DNA from: Dendrobium chrysotoxum
Lineage: Eukaryota > Streptophyta > Magnoliopsida > Asparagales > Orchidaceae
Assembly (NCBI GenBank): GCA_019925795.1
Contig: CM034303.1
Coordinates: 55,041,931 to 55,105,930, forward strand
Length of the DNA stretch: 64,000 nt
Direction: 5' to 3'
Each line of letters starts with the position of its first letter. The stretch's first letter is position 1. This document shows positions 36,501 to 44,299 of this stretch, piece after piece. The notes below the pieces were generated by a model. That model had not been told where the DNA came from. It worked only from the letters and a program-made list of their open reading frames with translations, and did not search any database. The position numbers were made by a program, and so were the translations under genes.

Positions 36501-39272
36501 ACATGTGCCCTTCACTTCATCAACCATTTTTATAAGTTCAACCAGTGCATCAAATCTATCAATTTCATCTAACCTCCCATTGATGGAACCGTGGGAACTC
36601 TGCTGTGTAATGCCATTTTCTAATTTCTTCACATCTTTATCAGCTACAACATGAATTTCTGAATTTAGAACATTGTCATCCACTGAACTTTTTCTACGAA
36701 GTATCTGAGTATCTGCATGCATTTCTGAGGTGCTGAAAATCTCTTCTGCTTCAAAAAACTCCTCTGTGGAAGCACCTTCGAAGTCACCATCATCATCATC
36801 ATCATCTCCAGTTGCTGCTTCTAAGTTCATTTCAGATTTAGCCGCATCAAAGTCTGAAAAGAGTACCTGTTACGGGCATGAATGTGCGTTCAAATTTCAT
36901 CATAATAGAAGATACAGTTCCAATAATGAAAACGTACCTCTACTTTGAAATCTCTGGGAAACTGATCCTTCACATTCCAGACAACATCAATTTCCTCATT
37001 GTTCAGCAATAGTATATCAGACTCAATAAACGCGGTGTTAAACATGACTCTGAACATCATCACCTCTCGCTCCAAATCCTCATCCACATGGATACACTCA
37101 AGGACAACATCTCCTTGAACACGACATCTAGCACTTATTTTTAGGTCTGCATTCTCCTCCTGTAAATGTTATAAACAATCAATAAAGCAGAAAGAAAACT
37201 GCATTACTTAAGGGGCTCTTTGATTGAGTATTTGGACTGTATTGCATTCAAAATGTTGAGTTTTTATATTTTCAGCTGTTTGGTGAAGTGAAAAATAAAC
37301 TCAAAAGGCAAATTTTTGAAATTTTCAAAATGCATCCTTTAATTTATTTTTGAAGAATTTGGAATTCACTCGAACCAGGCAAATTCCAAATTGTGAAGCG
37401 CTCCTCCCCACAAACTGCTCATCCTAGCCTGTTCTCAAGTGTCCCTCAAAAATACAATGCTCGTGTGCCATGTAGCACTCATACCAACTCCAATCACGGC
37501 ATCCAATGATCATCCCGACGATAGTGTGATAGCACTCATATAAGCTCCAACGCTCATCCCAAACCACCCCATGTTGCTATCAACCATAGCAGGCATCGTC
37601 GGCCTCGTCAAGAAAGACAGCATCGCCGTGCCCTAGCTCTTTGCATTTAGGCATTTAGAATTCATTTTGCATCAAACCAAATACGACAAAATTATTTCAT
37701 GAATTTATTTTACAACCAACCAAACAATTTTGAGTATTTCAAATTTATTGAGTTATATTTACACTACATTTAAATATATTGAATTCTAAATACACAATCA
37801 AACAGCCCTTAAATCCACCAAAAATAAAAATAGAACCTGTCTATAATGCCTAACACTTTTTCTGGTCCTTGGAGTTGAAAAAAGTATCTTTGAGCTCCTG
37901 TTCGTAGGATTCAGAGGGTCTTGACCATAAATTCGAACAACCGGTCTGCAACCTCCCATAAAATCAAATTGTGGAACAACCCTAAGAATGATGCATTCCA
38001 ACATTAAGGGCTTATCCTTAGGAGGCCAATCTGGCCCACTGCCTTGTCTGGTTATGTATTGCAAGTATCTCAGGTGAGAAGGTTGCGGATTCAACGAGCA
38101 GAAGAGATGAAACAATTCCTTGGGGGCTTGCTTATAGACCATTTCAAGGGTCTTCTGCTCCCCATTGTACTGCTTCCTGTAGAGAAGAAGGCCTGCAAGC
38201 ATGAAAGCAAGAACAGGCCAACCTCCCCTCTCACAATGCATCAGTAAAACATTATGTTGCCCTTCAAGAGACAACCAGCTCTCGCTAGACCTCAAGAAAT
38301 GATGGATCATCTCCAATGGAAGTAAGGGACAACCTTCGTATTGCCGAGGGTAGTCCATAACTGTCATATCATACTCCGACAAAATATCAGAGATATGACT
38401 CTTCTTATCCCCTTCCCTAAAGTTGCATACCATGAATGAGGCATCAGGAAAGTAATCTTGAAGCTGGGAAACTATAACTCCAAGGTAATCCTTGTACTCT
38501 TTATCTCTAAGAGCTTCGGAGGAGAAGCAACAGTCAAACACTGCAAATAAATAGATGTCTTAGCAACAAAGAATTAAGAGTTTTTTTTTTTTTTTCAAAA
38601 CAATAACTTCAATAAAACTCTCTAAGCCCACCAATGGCCACAAAGACGGCGTCAAAGGAGAAAAAATGAATGAAGATTTCAACTTCCCAAACTCAAAAAT
38701 TAAAAACAAGCAACGTCAACGATTATAGAGAAAAGCCAACACAATGGACATCCAATTGAAGAGGAAAACAAAGCTTCGCATCATCTTCAACTAGATGATT
38801 TGGAATTTGACACGTGTAGAGCCAATCAAAAGAAAAAACAAAAGAATCCTGTTATTTTAAATAACTCGCCATCACCCCATCGCCCGGCTAGTTACATAAA
38901 TGTATAGCTTTATTATTATTTTAATTTTGCGGAAGAGCAATCTAAAAGACATACAGAGCAAAACAAACGGCCAAATTCAACAAATCAATAAAATCCCAAA
39001 AAATACTCCTAAATTTACAAACATCGAAATACCGATCCCAGCATCATGTACAATCCAAGATCTACGCATCATCGAGACCGCACTTCCCTCACAGCAGATC
39101 CCAATTCCCAAAAAATTAAAAAAACGAAATCCCTACAAAAAACACATGAAAACCACAAACAAACGTGGACAAAAATCTAACATATAGCAGACGAATTACC
39201 ATACACCCTCTCGGAGATCTCCAACAACCGATCCGGCGGCTTCCTGTAGAACAACCTCCTGAACAGTGCCAT
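16213..39272 (-). CDS. Type II formin-like protein (PTEN-like, C2, FH1, FH2), 3' end not in window
   Basis: Formins nucleate actin filaments and speed elongation of profilin-actin; type II plant formins have a PTEN-like/C2 module instead of a signal peptide and membrane span. Twelve coding exons join in frame: 39200-39272, 37837-38540, 36938-37159, 33517-36866, 32892-33015, 27646-27717, 24406-24504, 24267-24308, 19683-19763, 19559-19609, 19390-19471, 16213-16307. They total 4995 bp (1665 codons), all with GT..AG borders. The order is PTEN-like (about residues 1-180), C2 (180-335), an acidic Ser-rich linker, FH1 polyproline (about 980-1420) and FH2 from about 1430. The closest match I recall is Arabidopsis FH20 and its relatives. 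About 190-240 C-terminal residues of FH2 and tail are missing and were not found between 1 and 16212. The gene is otherwise unbroken and probably functional if the end lies outside. Confidence 0.92.
16492..17318. other. Formin intron 11 sequence, nothing recognised
   Basis: AT-rich intronic DNA upstream of a solo LTR, with short chance frames only. Confidence 0.4.
17319..18999 (+). mobile_element. Solo LTR, copy B, in formin intron 11
   Basis: It starts TGATGGGGACATC and ends GTCCTACATCA. The flanks GCCAT and ACCAT form a 5-bp target duplication with one transition. A TATA-like GGCTATTTATAGCC lies near 17552. It shares ends and the CGATCTACGGCCACGAT block with copy A (1631-3446, reversed). 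Proline-rich frames at 17675-17948 are low-complexity C tracts, not a gene. It lies antisense to the formin. Confidence 0.75.
19390..19471 (-). CDS. Formin exon 11 (FH2)
   Basis: It encodes IRNSVKLKEIMKKILYLGNM followed by LNQGTAR, the FH2 GNxxNxGTxRG signature, split by the next intron after the first base of the Gly codon. The donor is GTAACA. Confidence 0.94.
19559..19609 (-). CDS. Formin exon 10 (FH2)
   Basis: It encodes VSDLQKSLNAIDSACEQ (17 residues) between acceptor TTATTTTAG and donor GTAATT. Introns 9 and 10 are only 73 and 87 bp, unlike their kilobase neighbours. Confidence 0.92.
19683..19763 (-). CDS. Formin exon 9 (FH2)
   Basis: It encodes FFLELMKVPRVESKLRVFSF and the rest of a conserved FH2 helix (27 residues). 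The acceptor is AACTGCAG and the donor GTTGGA. The 4.5-kb intron before it holds a hAT-type element, an RTE fragment and a solo LTR. Confidence 0.93.
19910..21439 (+). mobile_element. Solo LTR, copy C, in formin intron 8
   Basis: It starts TGATGGGGACATT and ends TTCTGCATCA. The flanks ACTGG and ACTAG make a 5-bp target duplication with one transition. A TATAAATA motif sits in GGCCTATAAATAGTGGCC near 20120. The start matches copies A and B, while much of the middle differs, so it is a diverged member or sister family. It lies antisense to the formin. Confidence 0.7.
22210..22475 (-). mobile_element. RTE-type LINE 3' end in formin intron 8
   Basis: A 75-codon minus-strand frame (22248-22475) reads LRWFDHIKRRPSDDPVKRVD, then DRGRPKKTW, the conserved C-terminal tail of plant RTE reverse transcriptases. 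The 3' end carries a CAACAACA tail typical of RTE elements. The 5' part is absent, as expected for a truncated insertion. It shares blocks with 1404-1625. Confidence 0.82.
23077..23084. repeat. Target-site duplication GTTTTCAG, left copy
   Basis: The same eight bases occur at 24075-24082 on the other side of the hAT-type element. Confidence 0.85.
23085..24074. mobile_element. Non-autonomous hAT-type element, CAATGTTTTGAAAACC end
   Basis: A 990-bp element with inverted ends (CAATGTTTTGAAAACC; right end reversed: CAAGGTTGTGAAAACC) and an exact 8-bp duplication, the hAT signature. Subterminal regions are rich in ACCGG/CCGGT repeats on both sides. The middle is almost pure AT with an internal direct duplication of about 150 bp (about 23615-23770 and 23810-23950). 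No transposase frame is present. Confidence 0.85.
24267..24308 (-). CDS. Formin exon 8 (FH2)
   Basis: This 42-bp exon encodes GYTGDKEKLGKCEQ, the highly conserved GY/FTGD motif of FH2. It lies 98 bp after exon 7. Confidence 0.93.
24406..24504 (-). CDS. Formin exon 7 (FH2)
   Basis: It encodes 33 residues including DVDQVENLIKFCPTKEEMEL, the FH2 knob-to-linker consensus. The acceptor is ATTTCTCAG and the donor GTGCTC. Confidence 0.94.
25652..26317. mobile_element. Non-autonomous hAT-type element in formin intron 6
   Basis: A 666-bp element flanked by exact GTATTTCC at 25644-25651 and 26318-26325. Its ends are CCTTGTTTAAAATTTCGC and, reversed, CAAGGTTTCAAATTGCAC. Subterminal GAGGCG/CGCCTC motifs repeat many times near both ends, probably transposase-binding repeats. 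There is no transposase coding sequence. Confidence 0.85.
26326..27639. other. Formin intron 6 remainder with a (TA)n tract
   Basis: Nothing coding is seen. A (TA)n microsatellite of about 28 bp lies at 27540-27568. Confidence 0.5.
27646..27717 (-). CDS. Formin exon 6 (FH2)
   Basis: It encodes 24 residues, IELRRANNTEIMLTKVKIPL and on, with the conserved Ile/Arg actin-contact region of FH2. The acceptor is TGTGTAG and the donor GTATGC. The 5.2-kb intron before it contains three retroelement-type insertions. Confidence 0.92.
28303..28743 (-). repeat. LTR (3' LTR in element orientation)
   Basis: A 441-bp direct repeat of 29608-30052 with clear substitutions and small gaps; TG..CA ends. Confidence 0.82.
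29608..30052 (-). repeat. LTR (5' LTR in element orientation)
   Basis: A 445-bp LTR, adjacent on its inner side to the decayed primer site at about 29592-29605. It ends GCCAGTCCATCA, followed by TATTA. Confidence 0.82.
30180..30854 (+). mobile_element. Cassandra-type TRIM retroelement with 5S rRNA-like LTRs
   Basis: Two short LTRs (30180-30403, 224 bp; 30632-30854, 223 bp) flank a 228-bp interior that starts with TGGTATCAGAGC (30407-30418) and ends in AGTGAGGCAGA. The flanks ATATT and ATATC form a 5-bp duplication with one transition. The 3' LTR has TTAAGCGTGC and, 20 bases on, TTAGGATGGGTGAAC, spaced like the 5S rRNA internal promoter. This is the hallmark of Cassandra TRIMs. There is no coding capacity. 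It is inserted antisense in the formin's intron 5. Confidence 0.88.
30715..30780 (+). promoter_or_regulatory. 5S rRNA-like internal Pol III promoter in the Cassandra 3' LTR
   Basis: The A-box-like GGTTAAGCGTGC and the C-box-like TTAGGATGGGTGAAC are close to plant 5S rRNA (AGTTAAGCGTGC, AGGATGGGTGACC). The 5' LTR copy at 30266-30330 is weaker (AGTTAAGCATGC, AGATGAGTGATC). Whether either is transcribed is unknown. Confidence 0.75.
31688..32551. mobile_element. hAT-like non-autonomous element with TATGATGCAC ends
   Basis: The left end TATGATGCACCGACACA is mirrored by the right end, whose reverse complement reads TATGATGCACAGGCACAA. Subterminal GACACG and GTGTC motifs repeat near both ends. A degenerate CAACATCGAYG repeat fills about 32020-32330. 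I did not find a clean 8-bp duplication, so the exact ends are approximate. Confidence 0.55.
32892..33015 (-). CDS. Formin exon 5 (FH2)
   Basis: It follows acceptor GCTTGCAG and encodes SASEFDELELESLFSAVIP and then a Ser/Lys-rich stretch ending SDKVHL. This is the FH2 segment after the lasso. The donor is GTAACT. Confidence 0.9.
33517..36866 (-). CDS. Formin exon 4 (end of C2, acidic linker, FH1, start of FH2)
   Basis: One 3350-bp exon encodes over 1100 residues. It starts VLFSDFDAAKSE (end of C2), runs through an acidic Ser-rich linker of about 600 residues, then an FH1 of many polyproline blocks up to about 13 prolines long, and ends with SSLKPLHWVKVTRAVQGSLW, the FH2 lasso/start signature. 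The FH1 strands give poly-G tracts on the plus strand, which create long meaningless antisense frames. The donor is GTATGA after CTCTAAG. Confidence 0.93.
36938..37159 (-). CDS. Formin exon 3 (C2 domain)
   Basis: It encodes 74 residues in phase 0, including DLEREVMMFRVMFNTAFI, a conserved C2 strand region of plant formins. The acceptor is TTACAG and the donor GTACGT. The C2 domain of such formins is thought to help membrane or plastid-envelope targeting. Confidence 0.93.
37211..37808. mobile_element. Tourist-like MITE in formin intron 2
   Basis: The inverted ends AGGGGCTCTTTGATTG and (reversed) GGGCTGTTTGATTGTG lie between TTA (37208-37210) and TTA (37809-37811). TTA duplications and GGC-rich ends fit PIF/Harbinger MITEs. 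No transposase is present. Confidence 0.7.
37837..38540 (-). CDS. Formin exon 2 (PTEN-like phosphatase domain, start of C2)
   Basis: This 704-bp exon encodes the PTEN-like domain, including the loop HCERGGWP at residues 126-133, and then the start of the C2 domain. The acceptor is TTTGCAG and the donor GTTCTA. The canonical PTP loop HCxxGxxR lacks its arginine here, as I recall for plant type II formins, so it probably binds lipid rather than acting as a phosphatase. Confidence 0.93.
39200..39272 (-). CDS. Formin exon 1 (start codon, PTEN-like domain start)
   Basis: It encodes 24 residues starting MALFRRLFYRKPPD, the conserved start of plant type II formins. The ATG is at 39270-39272 and the donor is GTAATT at 39194-39199. 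The last base, G, completes a Val codon with exon 2. Confidence 0.92.
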
Positions 39273-39540
39273 CTTCGTCCAGAGCTGCCTATCTCAGCCG
39301 GCTATCACCGCAGTGATGCCCCACCTTGAGGCATCCGACCACCTTCGAGATCGGACAGCGGAGATTCTGATGTAGAAGTTCGCTAGGGTTTCAAAAATCA
39401 CGATACTGTCGTTTGACGATTCCGAGCTGCTTTTTTATTATTATTTTTCACCGTCTCCTTCTTGTGCTTTTCCTGACTGTGATGCCTTTTTGTCTACCGT
39501 GGAATAGGTGAAAGAACTGCGGAGGCGGGAGGAGAAGAAT
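39273..39540 (-). promoter_or_regulatory. Formin 5' UTR and promoter region (extent inferred)
   Basis: GC-richer leader immediately upstream of the formin ATG, giving way to T-rich sequence near 39430-39470. No convincing TATA box was identified. The assignment rests on position only. Confidence 0.4.
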
Positions 39541-40205
39541 TGACCCGTAAATTTAGTTGGGTGCACGTTTGGGTGCAGAATTTTACACTTTTTTCAATTT
39601 TTTTTACCTTTAATATAAAAATATTAAATATATTATATAATATTAATTTAAATTAATTTTTTTATATATTTTTAAGTTAATAAAGTGGCTCAACAATATA
39701 CGAGCTTAAGTATAAACTCGATCTTAAATTATAGCTCGATAAGTTTGAATAATGAACTAGTTAACGAGTCGAGCTTAACCCGGCTCAACTCACTTCACTA
39801 ACACTCCTAGCTTCACATGAGAGAAATTAATTAAAAGCATAAATAAAATAAATAAATAGGTTTTTTTAAAAAGAAAATTCTAAGAAAATTATCCTAATTA
39901 AATTCTGTAAAAATTAAAATATATATATTTTTAAGAGGAAAAAGATAACATTTTGAGTTTTTTGTTATTTTTTTATTATAATAGTCGGATAAATTTTAAC
40001 AATCTAATTTTATCTGACTTTTTCTCACTCAAATTTTATGATTTATTGTTATTTATTTATCTAATAAGCTGATTTTTAGATAAATTGTTAATATTTACCC
40101 CACTTAAGCGAATCTATTTCATTATAATTAAAGTGATTTTTGGCAATAAAATTAAACTATATATTATTTTTATGCATGACAATTGATTGGATGATAGCAT
40201 TTGTT
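39541..40205. other. AT-rich intergenic DNA with a CTCGAT/GAGC-rich fragment
   Basis: At 39680-39800 a patch of CGAGCTT and ACTCGAT motifs resembles the subterminal sequence of the hAT-type element at 45214-45891, and is probably a fragment of a related copy. No gene is seen. Confidence 0.4.
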
Positions 40206-40560
40206 TGTTTGTTTTTTTTTTAACACTTAGATTAATTAAGACAAATTCACATACACAGCACATACATAAGATTCGAACCCAATACCACAGGCTTCATTTG
40301 GGAGAACTTTCTTATTTATTTTTAAAGCAATTTTTTAATACAAAAAAATTTTAAACTAAAAAATTTTGTATTAAAAAATTGCTTTAAAAAGCAATAAGAA
40401 AGTTGTTCCAAACGAAGCTGTAAGACTGCTTTCTTACTACTTCTTAAAACAACTTTTTAGTACAAAAATTTTAATTTATGCATTAAAAATCTATTTTAAG
40501 AGACATTAGTTGGCAGCCAAAGCTCCAACCAATAGACTAAGAAGACCTACCTCTTTCGTT
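40206..40560 (-). repeat. SINE-like repeat interrupted by MITEs
   Basis: Left (40229-40290: poly-T, AATTCACATACAC, AGATTCGAACCC) and right (40511-40545: GGCAGCCAAAGCTCCAACC) halves match, reversed, the uninterrupted copy at 44170-44290. TTCGAACC and GCTTTGGC-type blocks resemble tRNA-derived promoter boxes. The middle is replaced by the MITE at 40290-40419 and a partial copy at 40425-40510. Confidence 0.5.
40290..40419. mobile_element. Foldback MITE (GGCTTCATTTGGGA family), copy 1
   Basis: A nearly complete hairpin: GGCTTCATTTGGGAGAACTT pairs with the right end (reversed AGCTTCGTTTGGAACAACTT), and the inner arms stay complementary almost to the centre at about 40350. It is 130 bp long. A partial relative follows at 40425-40510. 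Confidence 0.8.
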
Positions 40561-40984
40561 TACCTTTTAAATAATTAAATAAATTATATATATATATATA
40601 TATATGAAAAATTGTTATAATCCTTTTAAATATATATTATTCCTACTCATTAAATAAGAGGGTTTATGTATATATCATTAAAATTTTATATATTTATAAT
40701 CAAAACCAAAATCATCAAATATGGTTATCCCCACCTCACTAAAAAAAATATATTAATAAGACCTAACAATGTCCTACTATATTAAAATATCTTTAAATAT
40801 CATATGAGACATGATAATCTCCTTCATCATATATCATTTTCACGTCAAATTCATATTAATATCTTAATTCAAAACTTACATCAACTAATCAAACTTTTTT
40901 ATATGAATATTAAATAATTGAAACTTTTAAATAGCAACATAAAACAATAGTTCATAAGCATCAATCTATTTTTATTTTAAATTA

Positions 40985-41113
40985 AGATTTCATTTGGGAC
41001 AATTTTCTTACTGCTTTCTAAAGCAATTTTTACAAAAATTATGGTTCAAATAAGTTTTATACTAAAAAATTATTTTATTAAGAAAAGAAAAAAAAATTGT
41101 CCCAAACGAAGCC
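40985..41113. mobile_element. Foldback MITE of the same family, copy 2
   Basis: The ends are GATTTCATTTGGGACAATT and, reversed, GGGCTTCGTTTGGGACAATT. The arms pair less well in the middle than in copy 1. It sits after a TTA, but the right duplication is lost. Confidence 0.7.
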
Positions 41114-41119
41114 CAAATA

Positions 41120-41900
41120 TAACCTACCTTTAAATATTTCTATTTTAAGTTTGATCATTCATTAGTAGTAGATTTTGGTTTAGGGAATTGCATAAGTTCA
41201 ATTAATTTGAGCTAATAATTGTGCCAATGATTAAGGCTCAAATTTGGGCTTTATTAGGGCTATGTGGGATTGATTGGTAAGAAGTATAGTTAGTTTGTTT
41301 ATATCAAATCTATAAAGGAGGCATTATTACTCTATCTAACATTGAAATGTTTGGGAGACCAATCAATTCATAGGTTTAAGATGGAAAATAATCGTGTCAA
41401 GATATCCTTTTACAAATTGCATCAGAATAGACTTAAAAACTATTAGATTTGTTTTGAGATTAGTTTTTATATGTCCTTGATACATCATCAAAATTTTATC
41501 TTAATCGTGCACGAATCTCGAGGCAAAATCAAGTTGGAAACTTCAAAAATTAAATCGGAGATCATTTGAACTCTGATTTCAGTAAACTTATAGTTGAACT
41601 TAACATCTTGGAAATACGAACCCAATGACACCAAATTTGACTCAATTCGAGTCCAAATGGATCCCAATCAAAGACCCGAAGTGCATTTGGAAGTTTCAAA
41701 CCATAATTTGGATTACCAAATGGTTTTCAAACGTGACATGCTAAAAGTCGAATCAAGTGGCTCAACGAGACGAATCAAACGAGCCCGAGATCGTTGAATT
41801 CTGATATCATTGAACATTCAAATGTCCGGCAAATGGTCTACGATCAAGGGATTCAACATTGGTCATCCATTCAAACCACTCCCAATTTACCTTTGATCTT
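41120..41900. other. Intergenic DNA, no gene recognised
   Basis: Chance frames only. At 41590-41870 a pattern of AACTC, CGAGTC and ACCAAAT resembles the leader side of long gypsy LTRs, and a TATA-like ACTATAAATAACC lies at 41933-41945, upstream of the repeat array that follows. Confidence 0.35.
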
Positions 41901-42054
41901 CTTCCTATTTACTGGTCATGCTACTCTAAAAAAACTATAAATAACCCCCTCATTTCTCATGAGATGAGGGCGAAGCAGGGGGGAGGGGAAAGAGGAAGGA
42001 GGCCCAAGCAAGAAGAGAATGAAGAGTTCTCTTGCCACGGGATTCCTCCTTAAC

Positions 42055-42985
42055 CACCTCCTAGACATCGACCGACACCAGACTTTCGCCCGTCGCCGGA
42101 CTTCCGTCGTACTTCTACCCGACGCCGGACTTTCGCCAGTTGCCGAACTTCTACCCGACACCAGAGTTCCGCCCGTCTCCGAATTTCTATCCTTTTGTCC
42201 GACTTCCGCCCATCTCCAAACTTCTACCCGTCGTGGGACTTTCATTAAACTTCTACCCGACACCGGACTTCTGCCCGTCGCCGGACTTACATCAAACTTC
42301 TACTCGACACCAAACTTCTGCCGGTCACCGGACTTCTGCCCGTCGTCGAACTTTCGTCAGACTTCTACCCGACGCTGATGTTCTACCCGTCGCCGGATTT
42401 TCATCTGTTGTCGGATTTTTGTCAGACTTCTACCCGACGTCGAACTTTCACCAATCATCAGACTTCTGCCAGTAGTCAGACTTTTATCAGACTTCTACTC
42501 GATGTCGGACTTCCACTCGTCGTCATATTTCTACCCAACGCTGGACTTCGCTTGTCAACGATCCTTTAGACCTCCTCCGCTAAACAACGGTCTATCCGAC
42601 CTCCGTCGCCCACCGATTATGGTACTTCTGGCCTCTGCCGCCCGTCGATTATGATCCTTCTAACCTTTGTCGCCTGACAATAGTCCTTCTGACCTCCGTC
42701 GCTCGCCGGCTACAGTCCTTCTAACCTTTGTCACCAGACAACAGTCTTTCCGATTTCCGTTACCCACCAGCTACGACCCTTTCGACCTCAGTCGCCCGCT
42801 GACTACAGTCCTTCTTACCTCTGTTGCCAGACAAAGATTTTTATGACCTCTATCGCCCGCCGACTACGATCCTTCCTATCTCCATTGCTAGACAACGATC
42901 CTTCCGACCTCCGTCGCCAAACAATGTTGTTTCTAACCTCCGTCGCCCACCAAATATGGTCCTTATGACCAAACGAACACGTCAA
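42055..42985. repeat. Two-module degenerate minisatellite
   Basis: From about 42060 to 42550 units of the type CTTCTACCCGACGCCGGACT repeat with variants (CTTCTGCCCGTCGCCGGACT). From about 42560 to 42980 the pattern changes to units like TCCTTCTGACCTCCGTCGCC with CGACTACAG between. The arrays give long frames (42019-42475) that are low-complexity repeats and not genes. A TATA-like box upstream suggests the array may be part of a long LTR. Confidence 0.65.
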
Positions 42986-42999
42986 CAGTGATTCTTCCT

Positions 43000-43805
43000 A
43001 TTTCCACCATGTAACACACTCTATATGATGTATATTTGTTACATCAAGCCAAGGCCTTCCCTCCAATAAAGGGCCTCATTTGTAATCAACTGCTAGTACT
43101 AGTAGATTCATTCAAACTGGGCTAGGCCCCATGATTTTTCCTCTTTTTTAGGGCTTTTCATGTAAAAATTTTGGTGTCTTTTGTAAATGTTACACCCTCT
43201 TTCTTATCCGATTGTGTGCTAGATCTTCGTATATAGCTAAAATGTTAAACTTTATATTTGTCTACCGCTGCGAATATTTCTGGATGCAATAGCGGTAATT
43301 ATAAAATAAATCTAATGTCTTCTCAACCAATTATGATATAATTTCTATCAGAATATACTAACACCATTCTTTCTGCTTAAAATGCTATCAAAATTCAATG
43401 TTATTTCGGCCAGAATTGAACTATTTTTAAAACGCAATTTACATGAAATTTTAAAGTAGTTTTGTTCGAATTTATTAGCCAAGTTTTAAATCAAAATAAA
43501 AATGCATGAAGTATGAACTAGAATATTTGTGATAGTAGGGTGAAAAAGTTTAACGTCTTAACATTGTATGAATATCCAACACACACACAGATTCATTGGG
43601 TTTGTCTCGTCAAAATATTCAATTTAACTATAACTTTGCTGAAAAAGAGAGCTCAAATTATTCTAAAATTGACTCCTTAAGCTTTCAATTCCGATAAATA
43701 TCACGATTCATGCTTGATTAAATGAATTTTTTGGTGAGGTATTAATTGTCCAAAAATAACATAAAGTTTGAGTCATATGGGAATATGTATTAATTATTAG
43801 AAATA
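43000..43805. other. AT-rich intergenic DNA, nothing recognised
   Basis: No frames, no recognisable element ends. Confidence 0.4.
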
Positions 43806-43813
43806 TTTCACAA

Positions 43814-44140
43814 AGATGGAGGCAGCAGTGGTGATGGTGGTGAGCTTGACCTTTTTGCTACAAGAAACATATGTGGAGTAGTTTCATAAGGAGGAAGACC
43901 TCTGGCCTATGTACCTAACACCATATGTGAATTAGGAGATGAAAAAGAACACTTGATAAATGATCGAAGACGCAATGGAAGAGAAGGAGGTTGAGTTGGA
44001 GGAGAAGGATTGGAAGGTGGAGATGGAGAAAGAGGTGACAATGGAGGTTGAGTTCGAAGTGAAGGAGATGGAAAGAGATCATGAGGAGAAAGTTGTTTGG
44101 TTTGAATGTTGAGATAATGTTGGAGATTGCAATGCATGAG
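43814..44140 (-). pseudogene. Decayed copy of part of the formin FH1 exon
   Basis: This 327-bp stretch aligns along its length with formin exon 4 at about 34654-35024 and has the same strand. Matching blocks include CTTTTTTGCTGCAGG versus CTTTTTGCTACAAG, GGAAGGAAGACCTGTGGCAT versus GGAGGAAGACCTCTGGCCTA, and GGAGATTGCAATGCA in both. Its minus-strand translation keeps Pro/Ser-rich FH1 flavour (QTKQLSPHDLFPSPSLRTQP) but has a stop and gaps, and many proline codons became Leu or Ser. No splice sites or coding neighbours remain. It is not functional. Its small size and position 4.5 kb upstream of the gene's start suggest a local duplication or transposon capture. Confidence 0.8.
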
Positions 44141-44169
44141 ATTTCAAAATGTTATATTACTTTAAACGC

Positions 44170-44290
44170 AACTCACATCAGTCTATTGGTTGGGAGCTTT
44201 GGTTATAAACTGAAAGGTCTTAGGTCGAATCTTGCGTATGTGAGTTTGCCTTAATTGACCTAAATGTCCAAAAATAATAACAACTTTATA
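44170..44290 (+). repeat. SINE-like tRNA-derived repeat
   Basis: AGTCTATTGGTTGGGAGC (A-box-like) is followed by GGTCGAATCTTGCG (B-box-like) at tRNA-promoter spacing and then a TATGTGAGTTTGCC body, ending in an A-rich run. This organisation fits a plant SINE. A reversed, interrupted copy is at 40206-40560. Confidence 0.5.
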
Positions 44291-44299
44291 ATCTTCGTA

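Noticed and set aside
42019..42569. Repeat protein with LLPDAG-type units
   Set aside because: The frames follow a DNA minisatellite and switch frame freely; there is no start context or flanking gene structure.
44170..44290. A tRNA gene
   Set aside because: It has A-box-like and B-box-like motifs but no acceptor or anticodon stem pairing could be made; a SINE fits better.
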